Shown here in pieces: positions 7,611 to 16,750 of a DNA stretch of 36,216 nucleotides (positions within the stretch are counted from its first letter, which is position 1; each line of letters opens with the position of its first letter). The notes under the pieces were generated by a model, which was not told the DNA's origin, made no database searches, and saw only the letters and a list, made by a program, of their open reading frames with translations. This DNA is from Defluviitaleaceae bacterium (GTDB lineage Bacteria > Bacillota > Clostridia > Lachnospirales > WQUN01): the NCBI GenBank assembly GCA_009781765.1, contig WQVC01000019.1, positions 1 through 36,216 on the forward strand, written 5' to 3'. Made by a program: the position numbers and the translations under genes.

Positions 7611-8546
7611 ATGGCAAAAATATTTAACAGCTTGACCGATTTAATCGGAAGAACGCCGCTTGTGCGTTTGAATAACTACGAAGCGGCAAGCGGTGCGGGT
7701 GCAAAAATTATTGCAAAATTGGAGTCGTGCAACCCGGGCGGAAGCGTCAAGGACAGAATCGCAAAGGCAATGATTGAAGACGCGGAAGAAAAAGGCTTGC
7801 TTTCGCCGGATTCCGTGATTATCGAGCCGACAAGCGGAAACACAGGAATCGGCTTGGCGTCTGTAGCGGCGGCAAGGGGGTATCGGGTGATTCTTACGAT
7901 GCCGGAAACAATGAGCATCGAGCGTCGAAATTTGCTCAAAGCATTGGGCGCGGAACTCGTTTTAACCGAAGGCGCGAAAGGCATGAAGGGCGCGATTGCC
8001 AAGGCGGAAGAACTCGCCGCCGAAACGCCGGGTTCGTTTATTCCGGGGCAGTTCGGAAATCCCGCAAATCCTGCGGTTCATTTTGCAACAACCGGCCCGG
8101 AAATTTGGCACGATACCGACGGCAACGTTGATATTTTCGTTGCGGGAATCGGAACGGGCGGCACAATAAGCGGAACGGGCGAGTATCTGAAATCCCAAAA
8201 TCCCGATTTGAAAATTATCGCCGTCGAACCCGCCGATTCTCCCGTGCTTTCGCGAGGCAAGGCCGGACCGCATAAAATTCAGGGCATCGGCGCGGGATTT
8301 GTGCCGGACGTGTTAAACACAAAAATTTACGACGAAATTATCACAGTAGAAAATGAAGACGCCTTCGAAACGGGGCGCGCAATCGCAAAAACCGAGGGGT
8401 TGCTTGTGGGGATTTCGGCGGGCGCGGCAACTCGGGCGGCAACGTTGGTCGCGCTTCGTCCCGAAAATAAAGGCAAAACAATCGTTGTGATTTTGCCGGA
8501 TACCGGCGAGCGATATTTATCAACCCCGCTGTTCGAAGAAAGGTAA
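7611..8546 (+). CDS. cysK: Cysteine synthase A (O-acetylserine sulfhydrylase)
   Basis: PLP enzyme making L-cysteine from O-acetylserine and sulfide, 311 residues. The PLP lysine lies in [11 protein letters not shown], the substrate loop is TSGNTGIG, the phosphate-binding glycine loop is [10 protein letters not shown], and the C-terminal [10 protein letters not shown] is diagnostic. ATG at 7611 follows AGAGGGG; an upstream in-frame ATG at 7578 would overlap the operator region. It is the first gene of an operon with two further PLP enzymes, under the promoter at 7529-7557. In Bacillota CysK can also act as a partner of CymR. Confidence 0.95.
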   Translation: MAKIFNSLTDLIGRTPLVRLNNYEAASGAGAKIIAKLESCNPGGSVKDRIAKAMIEDAEEKGLLSPDSVIIEPTSGNTGIGLASVAAARGYRVILTMPETMSIERRNLLKALGAELVLTEGAKGMKGAIAKAEELAAETPGSFIPGQFGNPANPAVHFATTGPEIWHDTDGNVDIFVAGIGTGGTISGTGEYLKSQNPDLKIIAVEPADSPVLSRGKAGPHKIQGIGAGFVPDVLNTKIYDEIITVENEDAFETGRAIAKTEGLLVGISAGAATRAATLVALRPENKGKTIVVILPDTGERYLSTPLFEER

Positions 8547-8552
8547 ATGCAC

Positions 8553-9686
8553 ATGAACATTGAAACGCTTTGCGTACACGGCAGCGATAAAAAATATGAT
8601 ACAACCGGGTCGGTTTGTGTGCCGATTTTCACAGCCGCCACATTTGCTCATCCCGCTGTGGGAGAAAGCACCGGGTTTGATTATTCTCGCGTGCAAAATC
8701 CCACGCGCGAGCATTTGGAACACACCGTTGCGTCACTGGAAGGCGGTTGCGGCGCGATTGCGTTTTCCTCCGGAATGGCGGCGACATCGGCTTTGACGGA
8801 ACTGTTTTCGCCGGGAAATCATATCGTGTGTTCTGCCGATTTATACGGCGGGTCGTATCGGTTGTTCGAGCAAATTTCCAAGAAAAACGGCATTTCGTTC
8901 ACCTACGCCGATACGCCGGAAGAAATCGCCGCCGCAATCACTCCCGCCACAAAAGCCGTATTTATCGAAACGCCGTCGAACCCGATGATGCACGTGCTTG
9001 ACATCGCCGCCGTTGCAAAAACAGCGCGTGAGAATAATTTGCTTTTCATCGCGGACAACACATTTTTAACGCCGTATTTTCAGCGGCCGTTGGCGTTGGG
9101 CGCAGATATTGTTTTGCACAGCGGCACGAAATATTTAGGCGGTCATAACGACGCTGTTGCGGGGTTTTTGGTTGCGAAAAATCCGGATGTTTGCGAAAAA
9201 ATTCGCGTGATTGCCAAAACAACCGGCGCGATTTTGTCGCCGTTTGAGAGTTATTTAATTACTCGCGGCATAAAAACGCTTGCCGTTCGTTTGGAGCGGC
9301 AACAAAAAACTGCGTTGGCGATTGCGCATCGGTTAGCAACGCAGGAGAAAATAACGGCGGTTCATTATATCGGCTTGCCGACGCATCCCGGTTTTGAAAT
9401 AACCCGCAAGCAATCAAGCGGATTCGGCGGCATGATTTCTTTTTCCGTTTGCGATGAACAAACCGCCGTGAATATATTGGAGCGGGTGAAAATTATTCAA
9501 TACGCGGAAAGTTTGGGCGGCGTCGAAAGTCTGATTACTTATCCCGCGCTTCAAACCCATGCGGATGTTCCGGAAAATGAACGCATTGCGAGAGGCATAG
9601 ACGGCCGATTGCTGCGATTATCCGTGGGATTGGAATCCGCCGACGATTTAATTGCCGACCTCATGCAAGCGATGGAGGAAGTATGA
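8553..9686 (+). CDS. Trans-sulfuration PLP enzyme (cystathionine gamma-synthase/lyase family)
   Basis: Fold-type I PLP enzyme of the Cys/Met metabolism family, 377 residues. Visible marks are the tyrosine/arginine pair region YSRVQNPTR, the glycine-rich FSSGMAA, the aspartate in FIADNTFLTPY, and the PLP lysine in LHSGTKYLGGHND. The family includes cystathionine gamma-synthase, gamma-lyase (MccB) and O-acetylhomoserine enzymes, which motifs alone do not separate. Position after cysK suits homocysteine-to-cysteine or cysteine-to-cystathionine flux. ATG at 8553 is preferred because GAAAGG is suitably placed; ATG at 8547 directly follows the cysK stop. Its stop overlaps patB by 4 bp (ATGA). Confidence 0.9.
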   Translation: MNIETLCVHGSDKKYDTTGSVCVPIFTAATFAHPAVGESTGFDYSRVQNPTREHLEHTVASLEGGCGAIAFSSGMAATSALTELFSPGNHIVCSADLYGGSYRLFEQISKKNGISFTYADTPEEIAAAITPATKAVFIETPSNPMMHVLDIAAVAKTARENNLLFIADNTFLTPYFQRPLALGADIVLHSGTKYLGGHNDAVAGFLVAKNPDVCEKIRVIAKTTGAILSPFESYLITRGIKTLAVRLERQQKTALAIAHRLATQEKITAVHYIGLPTHPGFEITRKQSSGFGGMISFSVCDEQTAVNILERVKIIQYAESLGGVESLITYPALQTHADVPENERIARGIDGRLLRLSVGLESADDLIADLMQAMEEV

Positions 9687-10951
9687 ATTTCGATAAAATA
9701 ATAAATCGGCGCGGCACGTACAGCATAAAATACGACCCGGTTTCTCGCGGCAAGCCGGAAAATATTTTGCCGATGTGGGTTGCCGACATGGATTTTTCCG
9801 CGCCGCAATGCGTTACGGACGCGCTGATTAACTGCGCTCATCACGGAATTTTCGGCTACTCCGAACCCGATGCGGCATACTTTGACGTTGTGCAAAATTG
9901 GTTCGGCGAGCGTTTCGGATGGCACACGAAGCGGGAATGGCTTGTTATTACGCCGGGCGTTGTTAATGCGATATATGTAGCTGTTCGTGCGTTGACGGAA
10001 GCGGGCGACGGCGTTGTTATTCAGCAGCCGGTTTATTATCCGTTTGAATCCGCCGTTACGCACACCGGGCGGAAATTGCTTGTAAATCAACTCGTTTACG
10101 ACGGCGAAAAATACAGCATAGATTTCGACGATTTCGAAAAAAAAATCAAACAGGCGAAGCTGTTTATTTTGTGCAGTCCGCATAATCCGGTAGGGCGCGT
10201 TTGGACGCGGGAAGAACTTATTCGCATGGGCGAAATATGTATGCGGCATAACGTTGCCGTTGTTGCCGACGAAATATGGCACGATTTAATTTATGGTGAA
10301 CGCATCTTTGAAGGCGAACAAGGGGGCGCCAAGTGTCACGCGGTGGGCGACAGGTCTTTTTCGGGCGATTTGCGCGACACAGCCCCCTGTTCGCTTCATA
10401 AATTGCGTTCGCTGTGCCGCGGACATCATGTTTTTTCGTCGCTCGCGCCGGAATTCGGCGAAATAACAATTACAGCAACCGCGCCGTCGAAAACATTTAA
10501 TCTTGCGGGGTTGCAACACGCGAATATTTTTATTCCGAACGCGGCAATGCGAAATAAATTTGAACGCGAATATGCCGCCTGCGGATTAAGCCAACCGAAT
10601 ATCACGGGGCTTGTATCCTGCAAGGCGGCATATGAAAACGGTGCGGAATGGTTGGACGAGCTGCTTGAATATCTTGCCGGCAACATGTCGCTGATTGCCG
10701 AATTTTTTCGGGAACATCGAATCAAGCCGGTAAAACCGGAGGCTACTTATTTGGCGTGGTTAGATTGCTCCGGGCTCGGTCTGCCGGACCGCGAACTCGA
10801 CGACATCATAACGAACAAAGCCGGGTTGTGGCTTAACGGCGGAACAAAATTCGGAGCGGGCGGCGAAGGTTTTCAGCGAATAAATGCCGCTTGCCCGCGA
10901 AGCGTGTTGCGCGACGCGCTTGTTCGTTTGGATGCGGCGGCGCGGAGCTAG
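9683..10951 (+). CDS. patB: MalY/PatB-type aminotransferase (C-S beta-lyase) with in-frame insert
   Basis: PLP enzyme of the aminotransferase class I/II MalY/PatB group, which cleaves cystathionine or cysteine beta-bonds. Landmarks are MWVADMDFSAPQ, the CSPHNPVGRVWT loop, VVADEIWHDL, the PLP lysine K270 in TATAPSKTFNLAGLQ, and the terminal arginine region GFQRINAACPR. Family members are about 385-395 residues; this one has 422. The surplus is a 36-residue stretch (about 212-247) between ERIFEG and HHVFSSLAPEFGE, encoded by a palindromic element. It overlaps the previous gene by 4 bp and is the last gene of the cys operon. Whether the insert is tolerated is unknown, but the flanks are intact and in frame. 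Confidence 0.88.
   Translation: MNFDKIINRRGTYSIKYDPVSRGKPENILPMWVADMDFSAPQCVTDALINCAHHGIFGYSEPDAAYFDVVQNWFGERFGWHTKREWLVITPGVVNAIYVAVRALTEAGDGVVIQQPVYYPFESAVTHTGRKLLVNQLVYDGEKYSIDFDDFEKKIKQAKLFILCSPHNPVGRVWTREELIRMGEICMRHNVAVVADEIWHDLIYGERIFEGEQGGAKCHAVGDRSFSGDLRDTAPCSLHKLRSLCRGHHVFSSLAPEFGEITITATAPSKTFNLAGLQHANIFIPNAAMRNKFEREYAACGLSQPNITGLVSCKAAYENGAEWLDELLEYLAGNMSLIAEFFREHRIKPVKPEATYLAWLDCSGLGLPDRELDDIITNKAGLWLNGGTKFGAGGEGFQRINAACPRSVLRDALVRLDAAARS
10316..10423 (+). repeat. Palindromic element (family B-like) inserted in frame in patB
   Basis: A 108-bp segment with arms GAACAAGGGGGC (10316) and GCCCCCTGTTC (10382). Its interior GGTGGGCGACAGGTCTTTTT resembles GGTGAGCGACCGGTCTTTTT of the copy at 27771-27878. 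It adds 36 codons without a stop. Exact ends are uncertain because pairing extends a little into the flanks. Confidence 0.6.
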
Positions 10952-11091
10952 ACTTCTTGCGCAACCGTAATTTTCGCTTCGGGGCGCACGTCAAAACGCC
11001 TCGCTCAATGTCGTTTTGCGTTGCAAAACAACCGGTCGCTCGGCAGGCCGCGCCGCGCCCTCATCGAAAAATTTGAATTATTGCAAGAAGT
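10952..11091. repeat. Palindromic element, family B
   Basis: A 140-bp element with perfect 9-bp terminal inverted repeats (ACTTCTTGC and GCAAGAAGT) and a core CGCTCAATGTCGTTTTGC...AACCGGTCGC. It fills the gap between the convergent patB and fhs genes, starting on the base after the patB stop and ending 4 bp before the fhs stop. It may serve as a bidirectional terminator. Confidence 0.7.
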
Positions 11092-11095
11092 CCCC

Positions 11096-12751
11096 TTAAA
11101 ACAATCCGCTGATTACGCCGTCGGAATTTACGTCGATGTTTTGCGCGGAGGGAATTTTGGGCAAGCCCGGCATTGTCATAATGTCGCCGGCGAGCGCGAC
11201 AACAAAGCCCGCTCCGGCGGAAAGCCGAATCTGCCGAATCGTAAGGGTGAATCCTTCCGGTGCGCCGAGTTTTTTTGCGTTGTCGGTGAAAGAATATTGC
11301 GTTTTCGCCATGCAAATCGGGGATTTGTCGTAACCGAGGCGTTCGAGGCGACGCATTTGACTTGTCGCTTCGGGAGAAAATGCAACGTCGGCAGCGCGAT
11401 AGATTTTTTTCGCAACGGCGGTGATTTTTTCTTTGAGGGATTGCTCGGGCTCGTAGGTGAATTTTAATTCCGCCGGCGTGTTCATTGCTTCAAGCACTGC
11501 GTTTGCAAGCGGAACGCCGCCTTCGCCGCCTTTTGCGAAAACCTCGGAAAGTACGCATTTTACGCCGAGCTTTTCTGCGGCGGATTTTACATATTCGATT
11601 TCTGCGGGAGTGTCTGTGGGGAAATTATTCAGCGCGACCACGCAGGGTACGCCGAAATTTTTCACATTTTCGATATGGCGACGCAAATTTGCCATGCCGA
11701 TTTCAAGCGCGGCGACGTTCTCTGTGTTGAGGGCGTCTTTTTCAACGCCGCCGTGATATTTTAACGCGCGAACGGTTGCAACAAGTACAACCGCCGACGG
11801 CGCGATGCCCATTCGGCGACACTTGATGTTGATGAATTTTTCCGCGCCCAAGTCCGCGCCGAAGCCCGCTTCGGTTAAAACGTAGTCGCCGAGTTGCAGA
11901 GAAATTCGCGTTGCGGCGGCGGTGTTGCAGCCGTGCGCGATGTTTGCAAACGGCCCGCCGTGGATAATTGCCGGCGTTCCTTCGAGCGTTTGCACAAGAT
12001 TCGGGGCAATTGCTTCCTTTAAAAGTGCCGCCATTGCGCCGGCCGCTTGCAAATCGCCGGCCGTAACGGGTTTGCCCGCAAATGTGTACGCCACAACAAT
12101 ATTCGCGAGATTTTTTTTCAAGTCGGCGATATTTTCGCTGAGGCAGAACGTCGCCATAACTTCCGACGCCGCTGTGATGTCAAAACCGTCTTCGCGGGGA
12201 GTGCCGTTCGGTTTGCCGCCGAGCCCGCCCGTAATATAGCGAAGCTGCCGGTCATTCATGTCCATGGCGCGCTTGAAAACAACTTGTCGCGGGTCGATGC
12301 CGAGGACGTTTCCCTGTTGAATATGATTATCCAAAAGCGCGGCGAGAAGATTATTCGCCGTTGTGATTGCGTGAAGGTCGCCGGTGAAATGCAGGTTTAT
12401 GTCCTCCATGGGAACGACTTGCGCATATCCGCCGCCTGTCGCGCCGCCTTTCATGCCGAAAACCGGTCCGAGCGACGGCTCACGCAAACAAATTACCGGC
12501 TTTTTGCCAAGACGCGAAAACGCATCGCCGAGCCCGACGGTAGTTGTGGTTTTGCCTTCGCCGGCGGGGGTGGGGCTGATTGCCGTAACGAGAATAATCT
12601 TGCCTTGCTTGCCGGTTTTCGGCGGGGAGGTTATTTTCGCCTTGAAATGCCCGAAAGGTGAAATATCCTGCGGGGAAAGCCCCAACTTTGCCGCGATTTC
12701 CGCAATCGGTTTGATGGTTGTTGATTGGGCGATTTCGATGTCCGTTTTCAT
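11096..12751 (-). CDS. fhs: Formate-tetrahydrofolate ligase
   Basis: ATP-dependent synthesis of 10-formyl-tetrahydrofolate from formate, a step of one-carbon metabolism and of the Wood-Ljungdahl pathway. 551 residues (family about 556). Visible are the P-loop [14 protein letters not shown], the [15 protein letters not shown] block, [11 protein letters not shown] and the C-terminal [17 protein letters not shown] at 12751 follows AAAGGAGATACGC; extension to 12889 would run into the upstream gene. It begins 12 bp after the oxidoreductase gene and is probably co-transcribed with it. Confidence 0.97.
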   Translation of the reverse strand: MKTDIEIAQSTTIKPIAEIAAKLGLSPQDISPFGHFKAKITSPPKTGKQGKIILVTAISPTPAGEGKTTTTVGLGDAFSRLGKKPVICLREPSLGPVFGMKGGATGGGYAQVVPMEDINLHFTGDLHAITTANNLLAALLDNHIQQGNVLGIDPRQVVFKRAMDMNDRQLRYITGGLGGKPNGTPREDGFDITAASEVMATFCLSENIADLKKNLANIVVAYTFAGKPVTAGDLQAAGAMAALLKEAIAPNLVQTLEGTPAIIHGGPFANIAHGCNTAAATRISLQLGDYVLTEAGFGADLGAEKFINIKCRRMGIAPSAVVLVATVRALKYHGGVEKDALNTENVAALEIGMANLRRHIENVKNFGVPCVVALNNFPTDTPAEIEYVKSAAEKLGVKCVLSEVFAKGGEGGVPLANAVLEAMNTPAELKFTYEPEQSLKEKITAVAKKIYRAADVAFSPEATSQMRRLERLGYDKSPICMAKTQYSFTDNAKKLGAPEGFTLTIRQIRLSAGAGFVVALAGDIMTMPGLPKIPSAQNIDVNSDGVISGLF

Positions 12752-12762
12752 GCGTATCTCCT

Positions 12763-13839
12763 TTAGAATGTCACTAATTTGCCTGTGCGGGCGGATTCGT
12801 ATATGCCTTCGAGAATTTCCGTTACGGCCAAGGCTTCTTCCGGCAGAACCGTAAGCGGTGTGCCCTTTGTGATTGCGTTGATGAAGCAAAGCTGCTCGAG
12901 AACGGCGGGGGTTGCGGAATCGCCCGTAAAGAAATCCACTCCTGCCGCACCGAGCGCGGGAGTTTTTTCATATAATTTCCCGAAATCGTCGCCGTTAATC
13001 TTGACGCCGTTCCACATGTCCGCGCCGGCTTTTGTGCCGCAAATTGTTGCTTTGGCTTCGCCGAATTGCAGCGTGTTTAACGCCCAGCTCGATTCCAGAA
13101 TAATCGTTGAGCCGTCTTCCATTGTGATGAACCCGAAGGCGGAGTCTTCAACGGTGTACTCGGCAGGATTCCACGGCCCGAATGCATTGCCGGAGTCGCC
13201 GTTTTCGTTCAGCTTCTTAAACACGCTTCCCATAACGGATTTCGGCTTGTACTTGCCCATAAGCCACAGCGCGAGGTCGAGGGCGTGAGTTCCGATGTCG
13301 ATGAGCGGGCCGCCGCCCTGTTCTTCTTCGTCAAGAAAAACGCCCCACGTAGGCACGGCACGACGACGAAGCGCGTGTGCTTTTGCAAAATAAATGTCGC
13401 CGAAATCGCCGCGTTCGGCGGCTTTTTTTATATATTGACTCTCGGGCTTGAAGCGGTTTTGGTATGCAACGGTAAAGACTTTGCCGGCTTTTTTCGCTGC
13501 TGCGCACATGTCGCGAGCTTCTTTTGATGTTTTTGCCATGGGCTTTTCGCACATTACATGTTTGCCCGCTTCGAGTGCGTCAATTGTAATCGCGCTGTGA
13601 GATTTGTTCGGCGTAAGTACGTAAACCATGTCGATGTCGGCACGCTTTAAAATTTCGCGATAGTCGGAAAAACATTTCGCATCTGACGCGCCGTATTCGG
13701 CGGCGGCTGTTGATGCGCGGTCTTCTTTTATATCGCAAAACGCGACCATATCAACAAGGTTCGTATCTCTGATTGCGGGCATGTGTTTTTGATTTGCGAT
13801 TCCTCCGCATCCGATTATTCCGGCTTTTAATTTTTTCAT
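12763..13839 (-). CDS. Gfo/Idh/MocA-family oxidoreductase
   Basis: NAD(P)-dependent dehydrogenase of 358 residues. It has an N-terminal Rossmann domain with [15 protein letters not shown], the family EKP motif in [11 protein letters not shown] (catalytic lysine), and a C-terminal alpha/beta domain with [21 protein letters not shown]. Substrate is probably a sugar or inositol derivative but cannot be told from sequence. ATG at 13839 has AGGAG at good distance. Pairing in one transcript with fhs has no obvious metabolic logic. Confidence 0.9.
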   Translation of the reverse strand: MKKLKAGIIGCGGIANQKHMPAIRDTNLVDMVAFCDIKEDRASTAAAEYGASDAKCFSDYREILKRADIDMVYVLTPNKSHSAITIDALEAGKHVMCEKPMAKTSKEARDMCAAAKKAGKVFTVAYQNRFKPESQYIKKAAERGDFGDIYFAKAHALRRRAVPTWGVFLDEEEQGGGPLIDIGTHALDLALWLMGKYKPKSVMGSVFKKLNENGDSGNAFGPWNPAEYTVEDSAFGFITMEDGSTIILESSWALNTLQFGEAKATICGTKAGADMWNGVKINGDDFGKLYEKTPALGAAGVDFFTGDSATPAVLEQLCFINAITKGTPLTVLPEEALAVTEILEGIYESARTGKLVTF

Positions 13840-13864
13840 TGGGCGTCACTCCTTTTTTTCTGCA

Positions 13865-13892
13865 ATTATAACGCTGCGTTTGCAAATTGCAA
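13865..13892 (-). promoter_or_regulatory. Promoter of the oxidoreductase-fhs operon
   Basis: On the minus strand TTGCAA (13892-13887), a 16-base spacer and TATAAT (13870-13865), 25 bp upstream of the ATG. Confidence 0.5.
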
Positions 13893-13967
13893 ATAGGTGT
13901 AGCGAACGCCGGAGTTGTCAAAACCGATAGGTTTTAAAAATTCGTTGCGGTCGGCTTGAATGCAGCA

Positions 13968-13997
13968 TTGACACGCGCCGAATTAACAGTGTACAAT
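13968..13997 (+). promoter_or_regulatory. Promoter of the M-box/mgtE transcript
   Basis: TTGACA (13968-13973), an 18-base spacer and TACAAT (13992-13997), just upstream of the riboswitch. Confidence 0.75.
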
Positions 13998-14007
13998 GGA
14001 AAAAATA

Positions 14008-14170
14008 ACTTGTTAGGTGAGGCTCCTAAGAGAACACAGGCTGCTGCCCTGCTGCTGTCGAGAGACGCAGATTAGGGTATAACAGGCATAGTCGGATTAA
14101 GGCATTGCTTAATGTAGCTGGCTGAATTTTCAGTCTACGTCTTTTAGTGCTAAAGCTCATACGAGGGGTT
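14008..14170 (+). promoter_or_regulatory. M-box (ykoK) magnesium riboswitch
   Basis: A structured leader matching the M-box signature: TTAGGTGAGGCTCCTA (14013-14028), then ACACAGGCTGCTGCCC (14034-14049), GAGACGC, AACAGGCATA, TAGCTGGCTGAATTTT and TAGTGCTAAAGCTCATACGA. In known M-boxes Mg2+ binding favours a terminator and shuts off Mg2+ uptake genes. A terminator (14241-14264) and mgtE follow, as expected. The boundaries are approximate. Confidence 0.93.
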
Positions 14171-14240
14171 TAGTTGTGTGTTTGTGTACGGCATTTGCAG
14201 AGTAGTTCTGTAGTTTTGCGTACGCAACATAAAATGACGG

Positions 14241-14264
14241 CGACCTCTTGCGGTCGTTTTTTTT
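14241..14264 (+). terminator. Riboswitch-controlled terminator before mgtE
   Basis: Stem CGACC/GGTCG with loop TCTTGC followed by eight T residues, between the M-box and mgtE. It is likely the expression platform. Confidence 0.8.
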
Positions 14265-14354
14265 GTTTTGCACGAAATCGGGAAATACTGTAGAAAATGC
14301 GAATCCGCTTTCCAACCTTGGATTCGCATTGAAAATGAAAGTCGGAGGTGCATT

Positions 14355-15941
14355 ATGCAGGAAATAATTTTGACTCATATCAAAAACAAAGATATGAACG
14401 CTTTAAAAAATATGCTTGCCGCTGCGGAAGAAATGGAAATCTTGTACGCATTTCATAATTTAAATGCCGAGGAACAGGTGATTGTATTCAGGTTGCTTTC
14501 CAAAGACCGCGTTTTGAGCCTGTTTGAGGAACTGGACACCGATATGCAACAAAATTTACTGCGTTCGTTCACAGAGGACGGAGCAATTGAATTCGTCAAC
14601 GAACTCGCTCCGGATGACAGGGTGCGTTTGCTTGACGAATTGCCCGCCGGCGTTGCAACGAAGCTGATTAACGCTCTTTCGCCGGAAGAGCGGGAAAGTA
14701 CAAATTTGCTTATGGGCTACGCTCCGGAAACCGCCGGTCGCATAATGACCACCGAATACATCTCTCTGCAAAGAGATTTTACGGTGGAGCAGGCATTAGA
14801 CAAAATAAGCGCGCAGGCTGAGGATAAAGAAACGGTTTACACGCTGTTTGTAACCGATGAGGCCAAGCGGCTTGAAGGCGTTATCACGCTGAAGGGCTTA
14901 ATTATCGCGCGGGGAGTAACAGGCTCAACAATAGGAAAAACCGACGGCAACACGCTTATCGGCGATATAATGTCCAAAAACTCCATCAGCGTACACACCG
15001 GCACCGACCAGGAAGAAGTCGCCCGCATTTTGCAGGAACTGGACTTACTTGCCATTCCGGTTGTGGACAGCGAACACAGGATTGTCGGTATTGTAACCAT
15101 CGACGATGCGATTGACATTTTGGAAGAAGAAGCAACGGAGGATATTTTTGACGCCGCCGGTTTCGCGGACATAGCCGGCAAAGAAACCGACCGCAGCGAA
15201 GTTTTAACCAAGGGAAGTTTGTTAAAAATATGGGCGGTTCGATTGCCGTTTTTGGTTATTACTCTTGCCGCGGGAATGGCGGCTGGTTTGATTCTCGAAG
15301 GGTTCGAAGAGATACTTGAAAGCGTTGTTGTTGTTGCATTTTTTATTCCGCTGATAATGGACATCGGCGGTACGGTCGGAACTCAGTCATCAACTGTATT
15401 TGCTCGCGGTGTTGTTCTCGGGCATATAAACATCAATCATTTTCTCAAGCCCTTTCTCAAGGAGTTTGGCGTGGGTCTTTCGATGGGTGCGGTAATAGGT
15501 GCGGTTGCGGGTACAGTAATAAGTATTTGGTTAGGCATACCGATGCTGGGAATTGCTGTGGGTATTTCCATTGTTTCAACCATGACTTTAGCGGCTGTTT
15601 TAGGCTTCCTTGTTCCGTATGTGTTAATCAAACTTAAAGCAGACCAAGCGGCGGGTTCTGCGCCGATAATAACCTCGTTAAAGGACATCTCCGGGCTGTT
15701 TATCTACTTCGGGCTTATAGTTTTGTTGATGAGCGGTTATCTTGAACCGAGCTACGAAGTAACAGGCAAGTTTGTAACGGTGGACGGTATTCACTTTTTT
15801 GTGGACTTGAAAGAAGAAGAAGCTACTGTAATTCAGAACGAACCGGGTGCAGAAATTCCTTATGAAATTACAATCGGAGATGAAACTTTCCCTGTAATCG
15901 GCATTGACGACGGAGCATTACGAATGCGAACCGCAGACTGA
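14355..15941 (+). CDS. mgtE: Magnesium transporter MgtE with C-terminal extension
   Basis: Inner-membrane Mg2+ channel/transporter, 528 residues. An N-terminal MgtE_N helical superfamily domain (about 1-125) is followed by a CBS pair (about 130-250), a plug helix, and five membrane segments from about 295 to 460. The pore region IMDIGGTVGTQSSTV contains the family GN/TQSST-type motif. Family members usually end soon after the fifth helix. Here about 65 further residues follow (from YLEPSYEVTGK to the end), rich in Glu/Asp and beta-like. ATG at 14355 follows GGAGGTGCATT; longer starts fall inside the terminator. Expression is controlled by the M-box. Confidence 0.95.
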   Translation: MQEIILTHIKNKDMNALKNMLAAAEEMEILYAFHNLNAEEQVIVFRLLSKDRVLSLFEELDTDMQQNLLRSFTEDGAIEFVNELAPDDRVRLLDELPAGVATKLINALSPEERESTNLLMGYAPETAGRIMTTEYISLQRDFTVEQALDKISAQAEDKETVYTLFVTDEAKRLEGVITLKGLIIARGVTGSTIGKTDGNTLIGDIMSKNSISVHTGTDQEEVARILQELDLLAIPVVDSEHRIVGIVTIDDAIDILEEEATEDIFDAAGFADIAGKETDRSEVLTKGSLLKIWAVRLPFLVITLAAGMAAGLILEGFEEILESVVVVAFFIPLIMDIGGTVGTQSSTVFARGVVLGHININHFLKPFLKEFGVGLSMGAVIGAVAGTVISIWLGIPMLGIAVGISIVSTMTLAAVLGFLVPYVLIKLKADQAAGSAPIITSLKDISGLFIYFGLIVLLMSGYLEPSYEVTGKFVTVDGIHFFVDLKEEEATVIQNEPGAEIPYEITIGDETFPVIGIDDGALRMRTAD

Positions 15942-15966
15942 TTTGCCCGAATTTTCAAACCGGACA

Positions 15967-15995
15967 TTCACAAGTTTTATGCGTTGTGATAAAAT
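15967..15995 (+). promoter_or_regulatory. Promoter of the metal-uptake operon
   Basis: TTCACA (15967-15972), a 17-base spacer and TAAAAT (15990-15995), 36 bp before the first ATG. No convincing Zur or MntR box was recognised nearby. Confidence 0.6.
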
Positions 15996-16030
15996 CGCAG
16001 GAAATTTCAATTACAGGGGAGCGGTTTCAA

Positions 16031-16750
16031 ATGAAAAAAATTACATTGCTTTTAATGTTTGCAGTCGGTTTGGTTTTGTTGGGTTGCAGCAACAACGTTG
16101 ATTGGCTCAGTCCGATGATTTCAATTGAAAAAGACACTCATACGGTTTCGCTGTGGAGCGGCGCATATAATTTGCACCGCAACGAAACCATGGAATATGT
16201 ATTCAGAACAGGCGACGATTTTAACGACGTCGCAATTACATCCGATGCACTTATCGCCGGAGGTGCTGTTCCTGCGACATTGCGCGTTGCCTATGACGGC
16301 GACGGGCAGTATTTGGTGCGTCTTGTGGCGTTCGCGTACAACTTCTTCGACCACGGTCGTCCTATAAGAATAAACGCTCATGCCGCTGCCCCGAATCCGC
16401 AGGATATTTTGATTTTGTGGCAAAATCCCGAAAACGGGCATTGGTTCAGCATGATTCAAAACGGCATCGGGCGAGAAGCCGTAACCCTCGGGCAGCACCA
16501 CAACGAACTCGTAAGTATGCGGCACGGCGGTGAAGTGTATACATTTTTGCTGAACAGCGAAACAGCCGCAACCCTGTCTGAGCTTACGGTTTATATCATC
16601 GCGGTTACTGCGCCCACGCAGGAAGAAGATTATGAACGAAGCGGGTATTCCGTTCTTTTCACCCTGGAACTGCCGGATGTTGATAACCATTTCCACAGTT
16701 GGGAGATTTTAGCGGCTTGCGGAACGATGTTTTTGGTGGACGGTGAATAA
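16031..16750 (+). CDS. Lipoprotein of unknown function in the metal-uptake operon
   Basis: A 239-residue predicted lipoprotein with lipobox VLLGC (Cys19). No family was recognised. The mature part looks like a beta-rich extracellular domain; histidines cluster in GQHHNEL, MRHGGE and DNHFHSWE near the end and could bind metal. ATG at 16031 follows GGGGAG. Its stop overlaps the start of the next gene (TAATG), and it is the first gene of an operon encoding a ZnuABC-like transporter, so a role in metal capture or sensing is plausible but inferred from position. Confidence 0.7.
   Translation: MKKITLLLMFAVGLVLLGCSNNVDWLSPMISIEKDTHTVSLWSGAYNLHRNETMEYVFRTGDDFNDVAITSDALIAGGAVPATLRVAYDGDGQYLVRLVAFAYNFFDHGRPIRINAHAAAPNPQDILILWQNPENGHWFSMIQNGIGREAVTLGQHHNELVSMRHGGEVYTFLLNSETAATLSELTVYIIAVTAPTQEEDYERSGYSVLFTLELPDVDNHFHSWEILAACGTMFLVDGE

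Noticed and set aside
12763-13839. Oxidoreductase considered as part of a folate pathway with fhs
   Set aside because: It is a generic Gfo/Idh/MocA protein; co-transcription alone does not support a folate role.
13894-13940. Possible further family A copy (TAGCGAACGCCGG, AATAGGT and GGTTTT fragments)
   Set aside because: Only short fragments match, and arms do not pair over a useful length.
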